From assembly GCF_031583145.1 (NCBI RefSeq), contig NZ_CP134052.1:1-64000 (forward strand): a DNA stretch of 64,000 nt, read 5' to 3'. The DNA is from Brevibacillus brevis (GTDB lineage Bacteria > Bacillota > Bacilli > Brevibacillales > Brevibacillaceae). This document shows, piece after piece, positions 25,881 through 33,808 of this stretch; within the stretch, counting starts at the first letter, position 1, and the number at the start of each line of letters is the position of its first letter. The notes beneath the pieces are model-generated. The model was not told the DNA's origin, searched no databases, and saw only the letters and a program-made list of their open reading frames with translations. Both the position numbers and the translations under genes were made by a program.

Positions 25881-26357
25881 CTACTTGAGTTTAATGACTT
25901 GACGAGACTTTCGAATTTGCATGAGCTGTACGAACATCCGATAGATCGTATCATCACCGATACATACCAGGTCAGACAAATCAAAGTAATGCTTCCGGCT
26001 CGAAAACATTTCAACGGCTGCCCGGACCAGCGCTCTCCATCCGCTTGATAGGCCGTAGACAGCCTCCGACTCGGTAAAACGTCCTTCTTCTTCGATCCAT
26101 TCTCCCCAATACCAGTCCAGAGGCGTATCCAAGCATTCTGAATGCCAATCAATCTTATTGTGTATCTCAGGATGAGCACATACATAACAAGCTGATGCAT
26201 ATTCAGCATTATTTTGGTAAGACTCCAGCAGAGCGATAAAGTTCTCTTTGTGTTCCTCTCCGTCGAACCAGATATTGTCCTCGTTTGGCTTGGGAACACC
26301 CATAACTTTTTTCAAATCTTCTATAGCCTTCTGAATTGCTTTTTCCTTGTCTGTCAT
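25881..26357 (-). CDS. DUF6075-like hypothetical protein
   Basis: 158 residues behind AAAGGAG. Contains EEHKENFIALLESYQNNAEY, a short Cys/His stretch (ACYVCAHPEIH) and a C-terminal SGWRALVRAAVEMFS. This order resembles DUF6075-type proteins, but the assignment is from memory of the pattern and only moderate. No enzyme motif. Confidence 0.5.
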   Translation of the reverse strand: MTDKEKAIQKAIEDLKKVMGVPKPNEDNIWFDGEEHKENFIALLESYQNNAEYASACYVCAHPEIHNKIDWHSECLDTPLDWYWGEWIEEEGRFTESEAVYGLSSGWRALVRAAVEMFSSRKHYFDLSDLVCIGDDTIYRMFVQLMQIRKSRQVIKLK

Positions 26358-26405
26358 CTTAATCGATCTCCTTTATTTATCAATTTGAGCAACGAGTAAC
26401 CGTAG

Positions 26406-26522
26406 TTATATAATCTTCGATAACTGCCAGCCAAGTAAACCTAGAAAAATCAAAAGAGCACCTATTCCAAAACCAACGATTATCAATTCATCCGATACAT
26501 CCTTTTGACCTGGAGCCAACAA
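26406..26522 (-). CDS. Very small membrane protein
   Basis: About 38 residues from a TTG start behind AGGTGGGGGG. One membrane helix (ELIIVGFGIGALLIFLGLLG) and a short basic end. Start uncertain; longer frames have no ribosome site. Confidence 0.45.
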   Translation of the reverse strand: MLAPGQKDVSDELIIVGFGIGALLIFLGLLGWQLSKII

Positions 26523-26601
26523 AAATCCCCCCACCTTTTTTCTTAAATAACACGGTTGTTCACCCTTATTGTGAGCAGGATCAGACCGGCACAATGTCTG
26601 A

Positions 26602-26760
26602 TTATCGAAAGGGCAGAGCCTTGTCAATCGCATACAGTAGAATCAAAATAACGATGACGATAATAAACGTAGTAAACGGATTCTCCCCCGCATAGGTGAT
26701 AACATCTCTAAACCAATCATCTTGCAAAGCGAAAGCCCTCCATTCGCTAAAATTATCCAT
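26602..26760 (-). CDS. Small one-pass membrane protein
   Basis: 52 residues from ATG 26760: soluble N-terminus (MDNFSEWRAFALQDDW), then a long hydrophobic helix (FTTFIIVIVILILLYAI). The ribosome site is weak, and its start coincides with the -35 of the plus-strand sRNA promoter, so transcription of the two could interfere. Confidence 0.45.
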   Translation of the reverse strand: MDNFSEWRAFALQDDWFRDVITYAGENPFTTFIIVIVILILLYAIDKALPFR

Positions 26761-26850
26761 AGACAGCGAAAAGCTTTATGATATAATGGCAATAACTGCT
26801 CCTTTTGGGAGTTGGTTATCGCTGAGATCGGGGTGGTTCCCGGTCTTTTT
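26760..26850 (+). ncRNA. Candidate trans-acting antisense sRNA (promoter, RNA, terminator)
   Basis: Plus-strand promoter TAGACA (26760-26765), 16-bp spacer, TATAAT (26782-26787) with extended TGA just before. Transcript would start near 26794 and end at GATCGGG-tggtt-CCCGGTC followed by T5ACT5 (to 26850), about 57 nt. The RNA contains ACTGCTCC-tttt-GGGAGTTGGTTATCGCTG. GTTGGTTATCGCTG is the perfect complement of the CAGCGATAACCAAC leader of many plasmid genes, and GCTCCTTT is the complement of their AAAGGAGC ribosome site. It can itself fold into a long hairpin (ATAACTG/TGGTTAT). Confidence 0.6.
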
Positions 26851-26855
26851 ACTTT

Positions 26856-27764
26856 TTACAGACTTTTTTCAGACTCCGCTACTTTTGCTTTCCCCTGCTT
26901 CCAGCCTCCCAACACATTCACAATGGTTGCGAAAGAAGGAAATGAGCTATTTTCTTTTCTCCACTCGATGTAAGCCGGTTGGGATAGCTTTTGGACCTGA
27001 ACCCCTGTATCCCTTGCCGCCTGTAGTAAGGCTTGGACACAAATTTCTTCCTTCTCCTTCTGATCCATGTTTCGAGCCATCCCTCGTTGATAAACCGGCT
27101 GTAACTCGGCTGCCTTCATCGCTTCTGTAAAGCCTCCATTGAAGAAATGCCAAATGGTTGGTACACTCGGATGCTCGTCCGGCTGGTCCTTAACCCAGGA
27201 GGCGTATTGTTCATGGGTGAAGGATGGTCCCAAATTCCTGGCTGCCTCTTGTAGAGAGGCAATTATTATTTCTTTAGTAAATAACCCTGTGTGTTTGGAA
27301 AGCTTCTCTCGGTTCCTTCTCTCCACTTCATCTTTCAGGTAAAGTCCCCTTTTAACCGAATGGATCTTCCCTTTAGAAAGCAATTCATTTAAAGTGTTCG
27401 AAGTGATGGAGAGCGCCTTTACTACTTCTGCCCTTGTCATTGTCACTTTCTGAATGATTGCTTTCTGCTGTTCAACTGTTAGCTGTTGTATCTGCTTTAA
27501 AACCTTTTTCGGTTTTGATTTCATCTCCGGGGGAATCACCCTATTTTCCCCTTTTACCTTCTCGGCAACAGATGTAAGGAAAATGCCAAATTGGAGTGAT
27601 TCCAGCTTGCCACTATATTTTGTATCAATGTGATGATTCTTAACACCGAGAAATTCCGTCAATTCTTGACGAGTCATGGTTAGAAAGTCGATGACTGCTG
27701 TTTTCTCTTCAATGGATAGTTTGTAAAATTGCTCCAATGCCAGTTCTACTTTTTCATCGGTCAT
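26856..27764 (-). CDS. DNA-binding protein with two HNH-associated repeat domains
   Basis: 302 residues from ATG 27764 (GGGAGG upstream; an 18-codon extension is rejected). The C-terminal half holds two similar modules, AARNLGPSFTHEQYASW..PSVPTIWHFFNGGFTEAMKAA and AARDTGVQVQKLSQPAYIEW..PSFATIVNVLGGW, typical of the HNH-endonuclease-associated (homing-endonuclease) repeat. The N-terminal half has two further helical repeats (MTRQELTEFLGV and MTRAEVVKALSI) that look like HTHs. No nuclease motif is seen, so it may be a pure DNA-binding regulator. It lies next to the sRNA locus. Confidence 0.65.
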   Translation of the reverse strand: MTDEKVELALEQFYKLSIEEKTAVIDFLTMTRQELTEFLGVKNHHIDTKYSGKLESLQFGIFLTSVAEKVKGENRVIPPEMKSKPKKVLKQIQQLTVEQQKAIIQKVTMTRAEVVKALSITSNTLNELLSKGKIHSVKRGLYLKDEVERRNREKLSKHTGLFTKEIIIASLQEAARNLGPSFTHEQYASWVKDQPDEHPSVPTIWHFFNGGFTEAMKAAELQPVYQRGMARNMDQKEKEEICVQALLQAARDTGVQVQKLSQPAYIEWRKENSSFPSFATIVNVLGGWKQGKAKVAESEKSL

Positions 27765-27789
27765 AGTAGCAAAGAATCCTCCCTGTGAA

Positions 27790-27816
27790 TAAAGGATGGG
27801 GCAGAAGCCCCATCCC
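27790..27816 (-). terminator. Terminator within the operon
   Basis: Minus strand: GGATGGGGCTT-ctg-CCCCATCC then TTTATTC, between the 27820 gene and the 26856 gene. It would reduce expression of the downstream DNA-binding protein. Confidence 0.7.
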
Positions 27817-27819
27817 ACC

Positions 27820-27984
27820 TTATTGAACGCGCCAATGGAAGTTATTTTTCCATTGGTTCGCTAATTCCTTCTCTCTTTTCAAACGTTCCCTTTCTAAACG
27901 TTCCTCTCTACGACATACTATCATACCAATAATGACGCTGATCCATACTCCGTTAAGTGTAATCATCCATCCTAAAAGATCCAT
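27820..27984 (-). CDS. Small membrane protein with coiled coil
   Basis: 54 residues from ATG 27984 behind AAAAAAGGAGCG. One membrane helix (WMITLNGVWISVIIGMIV), then a highly charged coil (RREERLERERLKREKELANQW). It is the first gene downstream of promoter P3 and the common leader, which strongly supports it as a real gene. Function unknown. Confidence 0.65.
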   Translation of the reverse strand: MDLLGWMITLNGVWISVIIGMIVCRREERLERERLKREKELANQWKNNFHWRVQ

Positions 27985-28016
27985 CTTGCCTCGCTCCTTT
28001 TTTAGTGGGTGTTTGG

Positions 28017-28062
28017 TTTATCGCTGTAACTATACAATAGCATAAATATAGTTATTTTTCAA
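28017..28062 (-). promoter_or_regulatory. Promoter P3 plus leader
   Basis: Minus strand: TTGAAA, 17-bp spacer with ACTATATTTATGC, TATTGT, then GTTACAGCGATAAACC (one extra A in the leader). Confidence 0.8.
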
Positions 28063-28147
28063 CGTTTTTCTCATTCTCTTACTCGGATTATACTGGCCAA
28101 GTTGTTGATAGTTAGACAAAAAAGGGAGGCGTATAGCCTTCCCTCCT

Positions 28148-29047
28148 TTATGCCGCATTTCCCGATCGTGCGACAAAAGCCCAGCAGCCACGGCTTACAG
28201 ATTCAAAATCATTGTATATCTGCAGAGTTTGGCGAACCTTTTCTTTCCAGTGTTTGTTTTTTTGGGCTTTCTTTGTCACTTCGATGACTTCGTACAATTG
28301 TTGGAGGCTTGCCGTTCCCCCCACGCTTTCCAGGGCAGCTTGCACCAAATCCCTCCAGGTCACTTTCTCCGAAAATCGAATGTCACTGACAACCTTTTGT
28401 GTGATTGCAACCGGAAACACCCATATATCTTCTTTGCGAAACACCAGCAGATGTTCATGGACAATACGAACAATATTTTTCTGATATGACGTCTTGTCCG
28501 ATACGCAATTATGCTGTTCTTTGATAAAGTGCATATCTGTTTCTCCGTACCAGTTCATGTCTTTCTGAATGGGGAAGTATCTCCCATTCTTCTTCACGTC
28601 ACCGATCAGGATAGCCATTCGGCCACCGTTTCGCAGGCTTGCATATGCCTTTCCATGGACGAAATTCAATTTCCGGATAAATTCATCATACGAGCTGCAT
28701 CGAGATAAATCGTCCGGATGGGGTTTGTCTCCCCACATAACACCTGAATACTGGATGATGTCATGATAAGGGGGATGTATGAAAATCATGTCGCTACCCT
28801 CCGGCATTTCGTCCGTTAATGCGTTCCACCCTCCCCATCTTTCGCTGAGGTCCAAGTGAACACTATCCGTATACCCTATTTCCCTGGCAACCTCGAAACC
28901 TGTACCGCCTCCAGCAAATAATTCCAGGAAGTGATTGGGCTTGTAATACTTGAGAAGGTCGAATATAACCCACCCACTACAATTTCCCCTGTAGGATGCA
29001 TTCCCCCATTTGCCACGATTTTTGTAGGATAAGATGCTAGTTAACAT
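28148..29047 (-). CDS. AdoMet-dependent DNA methylase-like protein
   Basis: 299 residues from ATG 29047, which lies inside the end of the upstream gene (11-bp overlap). FLELFAGGGTG (about 40-50) is an AdoMet-binding motif, and FIHPPYHDIIQYS (about 88-100) matches the (D/N/S)PP(Y/F) catalytic motif of amino-methyltransferases, with His in the first position. The C-terminal third (VTWRDLVQAALESVGG..LQQLYEVIEVT) looks like a DNA-binding winged-helix region. It probably methylates DNA as an anti-restriction activity; the altered first residue of the PPY motif leaves activity open. Leader motif is upstream of its operon partner. Confidence 0.7.
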   Translation of the reverse strand: MLTSILSYKNRGKWGNASYRGNCSGWVIFDLLKYYKPNHFLELFAGGGTGFEVAREIGYTDSVHLDLSERWGGWNALTDEMPEGSDMIFIHPPYHDIIQYSGVMWGDKPHPDDLSRCSSYDEFIRKLNFVHGKAYASLRNGGRMAILIGDVKKNGRYFPIQKDMNWYGETDMHFIKEQHNCVSDKTSYQKNIVRIVHEHLLVFRKEDIWVFPVAITQKVVSDIRFSEKVTWRDLVQAALESVGGTASLQQLYEVIEVTKKAQKNKHWKEKVRQTLQIYNDFESVSRGCWAFVARSGNAA

Positions 29048-29288
29048 ATGGAAAACCCTCCCGATCGGGAATCGGTTCAAACCGGCAAACAAGCCTAATC
29101 CCAAACTGATCGTTCATGACATTGATGATTTTTTCAATTTCTTCTTTCTGGGGGGCCAGGATGATATACTTGATGTCATTCCCTTCCCGACTCCACTCTA
29201 AAGAAAAAACCTGCATAATCCGAAAAATGACCGTGGCTCGAATTTTCTTTTCCTGCTCTGTGGCAGCTTCGATCAAGAGCATTTGCAT
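29037..29288 (-). CDS. Hypothetical protein coupled to the methylase
   Basis: 83 residues. Helical N-terminus (IEAATEQEKKIRATVIFRIM), then a beta-rich part. Its end overlaps the start of the methylase by 11 bp, indicating translational coupling. No family recognised. GAGGAGCGAG precedes the start, behind the GCGATAACCAACC leader. Confidence 0.5.
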   Translation of the reverse strand: MQMLLIEAATEQEKKIRATVIFRIMQVFSLEWSREGNDIKYIILAPQKEEIEKIINVMNDQFGIRLVCRFEPIPDREGFPYVN

Positions 29289-29322
29289 TTGACTCGCTCC
29301 TCTTCGGTTTTTGTGGTTGGTT

Positions 29323-29390
29323 ATCGCTTATAAAAGAATGGGCGGTTGATTATCGCGTTATTTGGAACGGGCGGCTAAGCCCGTTCCACT
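29323..29390 (-). promoter_or_regulatory. Leader with duplicated motif and hairpin
   Basis: Minus strand: GGAACGGGC-ttagcc-GCCCGTTCC hairpin, then GCGATAATCAACC and, 24 bases later, GCGATAACCAACC. The hairpin is followed by a T-run only on the plus strand, so a second small plus-strand RNA is possible here, but I see no plus-strand promoter. Confidence 0.45.
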
Positions 29391-29497
29391 CTTTTTTCTT
29401 ACAGAACGTCCAACCCATCTCAGGCAGAAAACAATGGCGACATAACGCTGATTTGGTCATAGCCCCGTCAAGTAGACAGTAAGAAAAGAAGGTTTTC

Positions 29498-30349
29498 CTA
29501 TGCGGCGATCGCTGCTCGGTATTCCACCGGGGAGAGATCGCCCAGTTTTTTCTGGAAACGTTCGTTGTTGTAGTAATCGATATAATCTGTAATCAATTTG
29601 CGCGCAGTAGCCTCACATCCTGGCTTTTCAAGGTAAAGCTTTTCGGTTTTCAGGTGGGAAAAGAACGACTCGATACATGCGTTATCAAAGCAATTTCCAC
29701 GTCTGGAATGGCTTCCAATCAGTTCTTTTTCCTCCAAAAGATTGCTGTATGATTTCGTTGTGTATTGAAATCCTTGGTCTGAATGGAGAATGGCGCCTTT
29801 TGCCTTCAATTGTTTTACCGTATCCAATACCAACTGCAAATCGTTGCGCGCAGATAGCTCCCAGGCTACGACTTCGTTATTGTACAGGTCTAACACAACC
29901 GATAAATAAACAAAATCGTGTCCGACCCGAACATAGGTAATGTCCGTTACAAATTTGTGCAAGACCACTTCTGCGGTAAATTCGCGGTTAAGAACATTAG
30001 GAAAGACTACGGATGGTTTACGACCCGCAAACGGTCGTTTCTTGCGGATCACGGAGCGAATTCCCAGCTCTCGCATGAGTCGTCGCACTTTCTTGTGATT
30101 CACATGAAACCCTTCTTTGTACAGAGCGGTACGCATACGTTTGTAGCCGAAATATGGTCTGATACGATGAATCGCTAAAAGATGTTCTTTGAGATCGCTG
30201 TCTTTTTCGATGCGAGCTTCGCGGCATCCCATAGTGGCCTTCCACTTATAGAAACCAGCCCGGGATACTTCAGCGATCTTGCACAACATGACGATTGGAT
30301 GGTTCTTGCTCATTTTTTCGATGGTTCGATACCGGGCTTGCTGATCCAA
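29498..30349 (-). CDS. IS3-family transposase, OrfB part
   Basis: 283 residues from an internal start; in vivo made as an OrfAB fusion by -1 frameshift. DDE integrase core: FVTDITYVRV (first Asp), ILHSDQGFQYTT (second Asp) and CFDNACIESFFSHLKTE (Glu), with the HTH_21 region KHHxVNHKKVRRLMRELGI upstream. Full length and apparently intact. Confidence 0.93.
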   Translation of the reverse strand: MDQQARYRTIEKMSKNHPIVMLCKIAEVSRAGFYKWKATMGCREARIEKDSDLKEHLLAIHRIRPYFGYKRMRTALYKEGFHVNHKKVRRLMRELGIRSVIRKKRPFAGRKPSVVFPNVLNREFTAEVVLHKFVTDITYVRVGHDFVYLSVVLDLYNNEVVAWELSARNDLQLVLDTVKQLKAKGAILHSDQGFQYTTKSYSNLLEEKELIGSHSRRGNCFDNACIESFFSHLKTEKLYLEKPGCEATARKLITDYIDYYNNERFQKKLGDLSPVEYRAAIAA

Positions 30350-30648
30350 CTTCCCTCCCCGTGCAGATTCGGATTGAGCTTTTTTAGGTATTCTACCTGC
30401 GCTTTCAAGTAAGCATTTTCCTCTTCCACGCTGCTAAAATGTTTCTTATTCCAACGCCCACGGTAATCCTCAAATGATTCACCATTCTGGTGCTTCCGTA
30501 CCCAACTGATAATTTGTGCATCACTTTTAATCCCGAGTTTTCCCCGTATCATCGGATAGCTCCACTGTTCTTCCAAACGCAGGCGAACGGCTTCTTTCTT
30601 GGTCACCTCGTCATAACGATTAAATGTTTGCCCTTTCTTTGGTGGCAT
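30310..30648 (-). CDS. IS3-family transposase, OrfA part
   Basis: 112 residues. HTH at about 10-60 (RYDEVTKKEAVRLRLEEQW, SDAQIISWVRKHQ) and a leucine-zipper-like end (EEENAYLKAQVEYLKKL). The sequence CTAAAAAAGCTC at 30378-30388 (A6G) is the expected frameshift site into OrfB. Confidence 0.88.
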   Translation of the reverse strand: MPPKKGQTFNRYDEVTKKEAVRLRLEEQWSYPMIRGKLGIKSDAQIISWVRKHQNGESFEDYRGRWNKKHFSSVEEENAYLKAQVEYLKKLNPNLHGEGSWISKPGIEPSKK

Positions 30649-30798
30649 GAAAAATCCCCTCCGGTCAACAGTGATGAATTCATGATAGCATGAACTCTTT
30701 TTTCACTGTCTACCTTAAGGGGATAATACCAATTTTTGAGTTAATCGTACTTCTTTTTACTGAAATGATTAGCCATAAAACATAGCTCCTTTGCTTTG

Positions 30799-30849
30799 AA
30801 TTGGTTATCGCTGTAAATATATAATAACATAAACGAAGATTATTTGCAA
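30799..30849 (-). promoter_or_regulatory. Promoter P4 plus leader (gene lost to IS3)
   Basis: Minus strand: TTGCAA, 17-bp spacer with ATCTTCGTTTATGT, TATTAT, ATTTACAGCGATAACCAATTC, AAAGGAGC, then ATG GCT AAT ... ending after 11 codons at the IS3 end. The original gene has been displaced or deleted. Confidence 0.78.
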
Positions 30850-30951
30850 TGGTTACGCCACGAATTGCGTTCAGCTTACGACTCTAAAAAGTTTTGTGCC
30901 ATCCAATGGTGTGGGGTAAAGAGGGTGGTGGCCACCTTTTGGTGTGCAGAG

Positions 30952-30988
30952 ATAATAAAGTATTAGATTGAAAAATAGTTTTAGACTG
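30952..30988. repeat. TTTTAGACTG repeat, second locus
   Basis: Pair AAGTATTAGATTG and TAGTTTTAGACTG; see 7555-7593. Confidence 0.4.
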
Positions 30989-31088
30989 CAACACCGTATA
31001 ACATAAGGCTTCCAGAACATTTAGGTCCTGTTGTTGCTGCTGAGTACGATGTTCAGTCTACAACTAACATCGCTCCTTTAGTTTGGTT

Positions 31089-31289
31089 GGTTATCACTGG
31101 GCGGCCCCGGTGGGCCATTGCCGTGGCTCAGACGGACCACGGAGCGCGCGGCTCACTGTACCCGGAGGGCGACACGGAGCAGCCATAGGGAGTATGGCGC
31201 AGCCATATACAGTGAGAAGCCCGTGGTACGCTGACCAAACGACGATGAGCCTGTTTAGGGGCCGCAGGCTCCCGGCGCAGACGGGAGGC
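31089..31289 (-). repeat. Element A6 (orphan)
   Basis: Complete copy with a C-to-T change in the leader (GTGATAACC) and a degraded tip hairpin. Downstream AAAGGAGCG ATG opens only a 5-codon frame (MLVVD), so its gene is gone. The final hairpin is of the CGGGAG subtype. Confidence 0.8.
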
Positions 31290-31715
31290 TTCCTTTCTAT
31301 TTTTTCAGCTTCCTGGTATAACTAGAGAAATTCTTGGGTATCCTGGGAATACTAGGAGGTTTTTTGTGTTTTCAAAGGCGAACGTCACGCCATGACAAAT
31401 AGCCCGACAGGTTTCCCTTGTCAGGCTATGTATAGTTAATATTAGCTTGTATTCATTTCAAATTTCACTTCCTCGGTAAGCCGATCTTTGTAGTTCGACT
31501 TCCGGACCCGTTTCATCGATCACAACCATTCCCCACCATTCCCGATCTCCACGGGCTGGGATAAAAAGCGCGGTGTGTACGATATAGGATCAGCTATGTA
31601 GTTATATGGTGGCCACCACTAACAGTATGACCATCTCAAAAGTGTTTCATACATTTCATCTTAGAGTAGCCCACAAATGCCTTTCCTGGGTTTTTACAAT
31701 GGTTTTCTATCATTT
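31290..31715. other. Decayed gene region
   Basis: No intact gene. A terminator-like stem TAGCCcGACA..TGTCAGGCTA lies at about 31402-31427. On the minus strand 31447-31590 encodes protein-like fragments in two frames (TALFIPARGDREWWGMV; RKSNYKDRLTEEVKFEM), suggesting a frameshifted pseudogene. Confidence 0.45.
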
Positions 31716-31853
31716 GCGTTAGGGGTGGGAGGGATAAAGGGGCGCACAGGAACCTAGAGGGCTTTGGCGGGCGCTTGCGGACGCCTAGGCCCTCTGGTTA
31801 TCGGGTGATTCCCCGACCCCCGGCGACGGCCTCCGGCTGCCGCCGTAACGTCC
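31716..31853 (-). repeat. Element B4
   Basis: Complete copy with small changes in the loops. The following short frame (MIENHCKNPGKAFVG) resembles the one at B1 (ARKAFVS). Confidence 0.78.
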
Positions 31854-31884
31854 GCAAAACAAAAATAGAGCGTCACACTTACTC

Positions 31885-31920
31885 GACAACAAAGCAAAAA
31901 CCAGGAGAGGATACCCCCTG
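31885..31920 (-). terminator. Terminator of the 31928 gene
   Basis: Minus strand: AAAACCAGGGGG-tatcctc-TCCTGGTTTTT, T-run included in the stem end. Confidence 0.72.
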
Positions 31921-31927
31921 GTTTTAA

Positions 31928-32227
31928 TCAAAACTTTTCGCAATCATACACGTAGGTGGAACTATCACCTGGATTATAATTTTTTCGCGCTCGCGTTACA
32001 TGTACAATTAAATCTTTGGCCGAAGAATGCACCGATCCGCAGGACTCCAAATTCTGACATCTCATAATGGGGAAATTCACAATATCAATCTGAATTCCTT
32101 GGTGCGTATCGGTAAAGTTTGTCTTCGATGGCAACATTACCCCTTCACACTCGGGGCAAATACGCACCTTGCCATATTGAGCAGCCAGATGTTTCATCTC
32201 ATTTTCGTTAATAGAAAGAATGTTCAT
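31928..32227 (-). CDS. Small zinc-ribbon-like protein
   Basis: 99 residues from ATG 32227 behind GGGGGTG. Cysteine pairs CPEC (about 24-27) and C-x5-C (CQNLESC, about 56-62) suggest one zinc site. Similar layouts occur in YgiT-type antitoxin N-termini, but no HTH follows, so that family is not claimed. Function unknown. Confidence 0.5.
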   Translation of the reverse strand: MNILSINENEMKHLAAQYGKVRICPECEGVMLPSKTNFTDTHQGIQIDIVNFPIMRCQNLESCGSVHSSAKDLIVHVTRARKNYNPGDSSTYVYDCEKF

Positions 32228-32380
32228 TTTACACCCCCGATAGGGTTCTATAGCGATGGCTTCTATAGAGAAAAGCATTCTAAAGCGTTGCCTTACCGTA
32301 ATTGTACCGGATAATCCCACGAAATCAAGAAGAAATCCAGTAACAGTATGTACATTCTATGATGCCTTCAACCTGGATCC

Positions 32381-32971
32381 CTATACTTTTTTTGTGCGTC
32401 TGAGAATCGTCACTACAAGAATCGTTTCTTTTTTACCATTTGGCAACTCATCTTCACCAAAAGTAAAAGACAACTCCCCTTCGTATCCGTCATGCTCACC
32501 AATCACCGTGTAAGAAAGTTTCTCCTTACTCCACCCATCCGGATGGAAGGTGATTTTGGCCTTCTTGACCTCAATAACATTACAAAGGGTTTGTATGATT
32601 TGATATGGCAGCTCCACGTTCGTATCCGACGACCATCCGCGTTTTGCAGCCGTATTATTAACACGATCTTTTGCGTGGTTATATACTTCGATTTGAACCA
32701 CGTCGTTCTCCATGCAGTATTCGAAGCTTTTCTGAGTAATGTCATCGATCAGGCTTTTGATTAAGTCCTTTTGTTCTTGAGACAAGGAGTGCATGATGTC
32801 GACTCCACCGTCTTCAATCACATACTCATTTTTGCCTCGCTTTTTGCCTCTCTCTTCTGCTTCTTTGATATTGTCGGCAGTTAGTTCCAGTTTGCAGTTA
32901 ACCCGAATTTTAAAAAGCAATCCGCCTTCTGGCGTGGAAAAGGATCCTTGATACAAGCTTGTTTCTGCCAT
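32381..32971 (-). CDS. Hypothetical protein
   Basis: 196 residues behind AAAAGGTAGGG. Soluble; mixed helical middle (SLSQEQKDLIKSLIDDIT) and beta-rich C-terminus (KLSYTVIGEHDGYEGELSF). No family recognised. Single gene between B4 and the transfer operon. Confidence 0.5.
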   Translation of the reverse strand: MAETSLYQGSFSTPEGGLLFKIRVNCKLELTADNIKEAEERGKKRGKNEYVIEDGGVDIMHSLSQEQKDLIKSLIDDITQKSFEYCMENDVVQIEVYNHAKDRVNNTAAKRGWSSDTNVELPYQIIQTLCNVIEVKKAKITFHPDGWSKEKLSYTVIGEHDGYEGELSFTFGEDELPNGKKETILVVTILRRTKKV

Positions 32972-33086
32972 CCGCGTTCCCTACCTTTTTTCGATATAAA
33001 TTAACGTTAGCACAAGTCCGAAAATTGTCAAACAGTGGAATAAAAATTCGAAAAACACCTTCCTAGTTGGTTTCTGAATTGCCTAG

Positions 33087-33182
33087 GCGGCCGACAGTCG
33101 GCCCCTGGTTCTTCCGGATCTGCAGCCGGCGCGCAGACATCGATCGACGGGCACGGGCGTCTCCTGCAGTTCATGGCTGGCG
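33087..33182. repeat. Element C copy
   Basis: One complete unit: CCTGGTTCTTCCGGATCTGC, then AGCCGGCGCGCAGACATCGA, then CGTCTCCTGCAGTTCATGGC. Confidence 0.7.
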
Positions 33183-33189
33183 TGTGAAA

Positions 33190-33228
33190 AAACTTAAATA
33201 GAAAAACCAGGGAATACTCCACTGGTTA
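33190..33228 (-). terminator. Terminator of the transfer operon
   Basis: Minus strand: AACCAGTGGA-gtat-TCCCTGGTT followed by TTTCTATTT, shortly after the last gene (33243). Confidence 0.7.
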
Positions 33229-33242
33229 AGAATCGGTTCTCG

Positions 33243-33791
33243 TTATTTTTCTAGTAATTCATCAGGCGTAGTAATAATAAATGTTTCTCGTTCCAATCGC
33301 TCCTCTGTGACACGTTCTTCAAGGGTTATCTCTTTTTTTACAGTAGATCCGTCATTGTACCGGATCTCCACTTTCACAAGATACTGGCTCAAGTCAATTT
33401 TCTCCAAGGATGTTATCCGCGCATCTTCCAGCGTCCCATTCCTGGACAACGCATCACCAAATAGCTTTACTTTCTTGTCGTAACCAGCTTTGTTCTTTTC
33501 TTCGTAAAAATAAGACACCATGACGTCCGGATCGAAGAAACTGGCCACATTGGCATACTCACCGGCTTTTAGATACCCGAAAAAGTTGATTATCACGTCT
33601 TTGGGCGCCAGATAATGTTCAGGGTGATACTCATGATCAGGTCGTTCACAGTTGCAATTTTGAAGATCAACCTGAAACATATCCTGTTTTTCCTCAAGCT
33701 CCATCCAGTTGCTTTTTCCTTTGACCATTAACATTACTACAATCACCAGGAGAGGGACCAATAGCAACCACAGCAGCTTCTTTTTATCCAT
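33243..33791 (-). CDS. VirB8-like / membrane-anchored transfer protein
   Basis: 182 residues behind AGGGGAGGG. N-terminal anchor (KLLWLLLVPLLVI, about 4-22), then an extracytoplasmic alpha/beta domain (DVIINFFGYLKAGEYANVASFF..) that resembles the NTF2-like fold of VirB8/TcpC proteins, which help assemble the Gram-positive mating channel. It is the last gene of the transfer operon. Fold assignment is by pattern and length only. Confidence 0.55.
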   Translation of the reverse strand: MDKKKLLWLLLVPLLVIVVMLMVKGKSNWMELEEKQDMFQVDLQNCNCERPDHEYHPEHYLAPKDVIINFFGYLKAGEYANVASFFDPDVMVSYFYEEKNKAGYDKKVKLFGDALSRNGTLEDARITSLEKIDLSQYLVKVEIRYNDGSTVKKEITLEERVTEERLERETFIITTPDELLEK

Positions 33792-33808
33792 AACCCTTCA
33801 CCCTCCCC

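Larger units (their letters stand above)
29461..30726 (-). mobile_element. IS3-family element 1
   Basis: Imperfect terminal repeats: left CCCGTCAAGTAGACAGTAAG, right (reversed) CCCTTAAGGTAGACAGTG. Two overlapping genes with a slippery A6G. It sits directly between promoter P4 and whatever gene P4 drove, leaving only an 11-codon stub (MANHFSKKKYD) at about 30731-30766. No clear target duplication, so the exact ends are uncertain by a few bases. Confidence 0.85.

Noticed and set aside
29323-29390. A second leader-complementary sRNA on the plus strand
   Set aside because: A plus-strand terminator-like hairpin is present, but no plus-strand promoter could be found.
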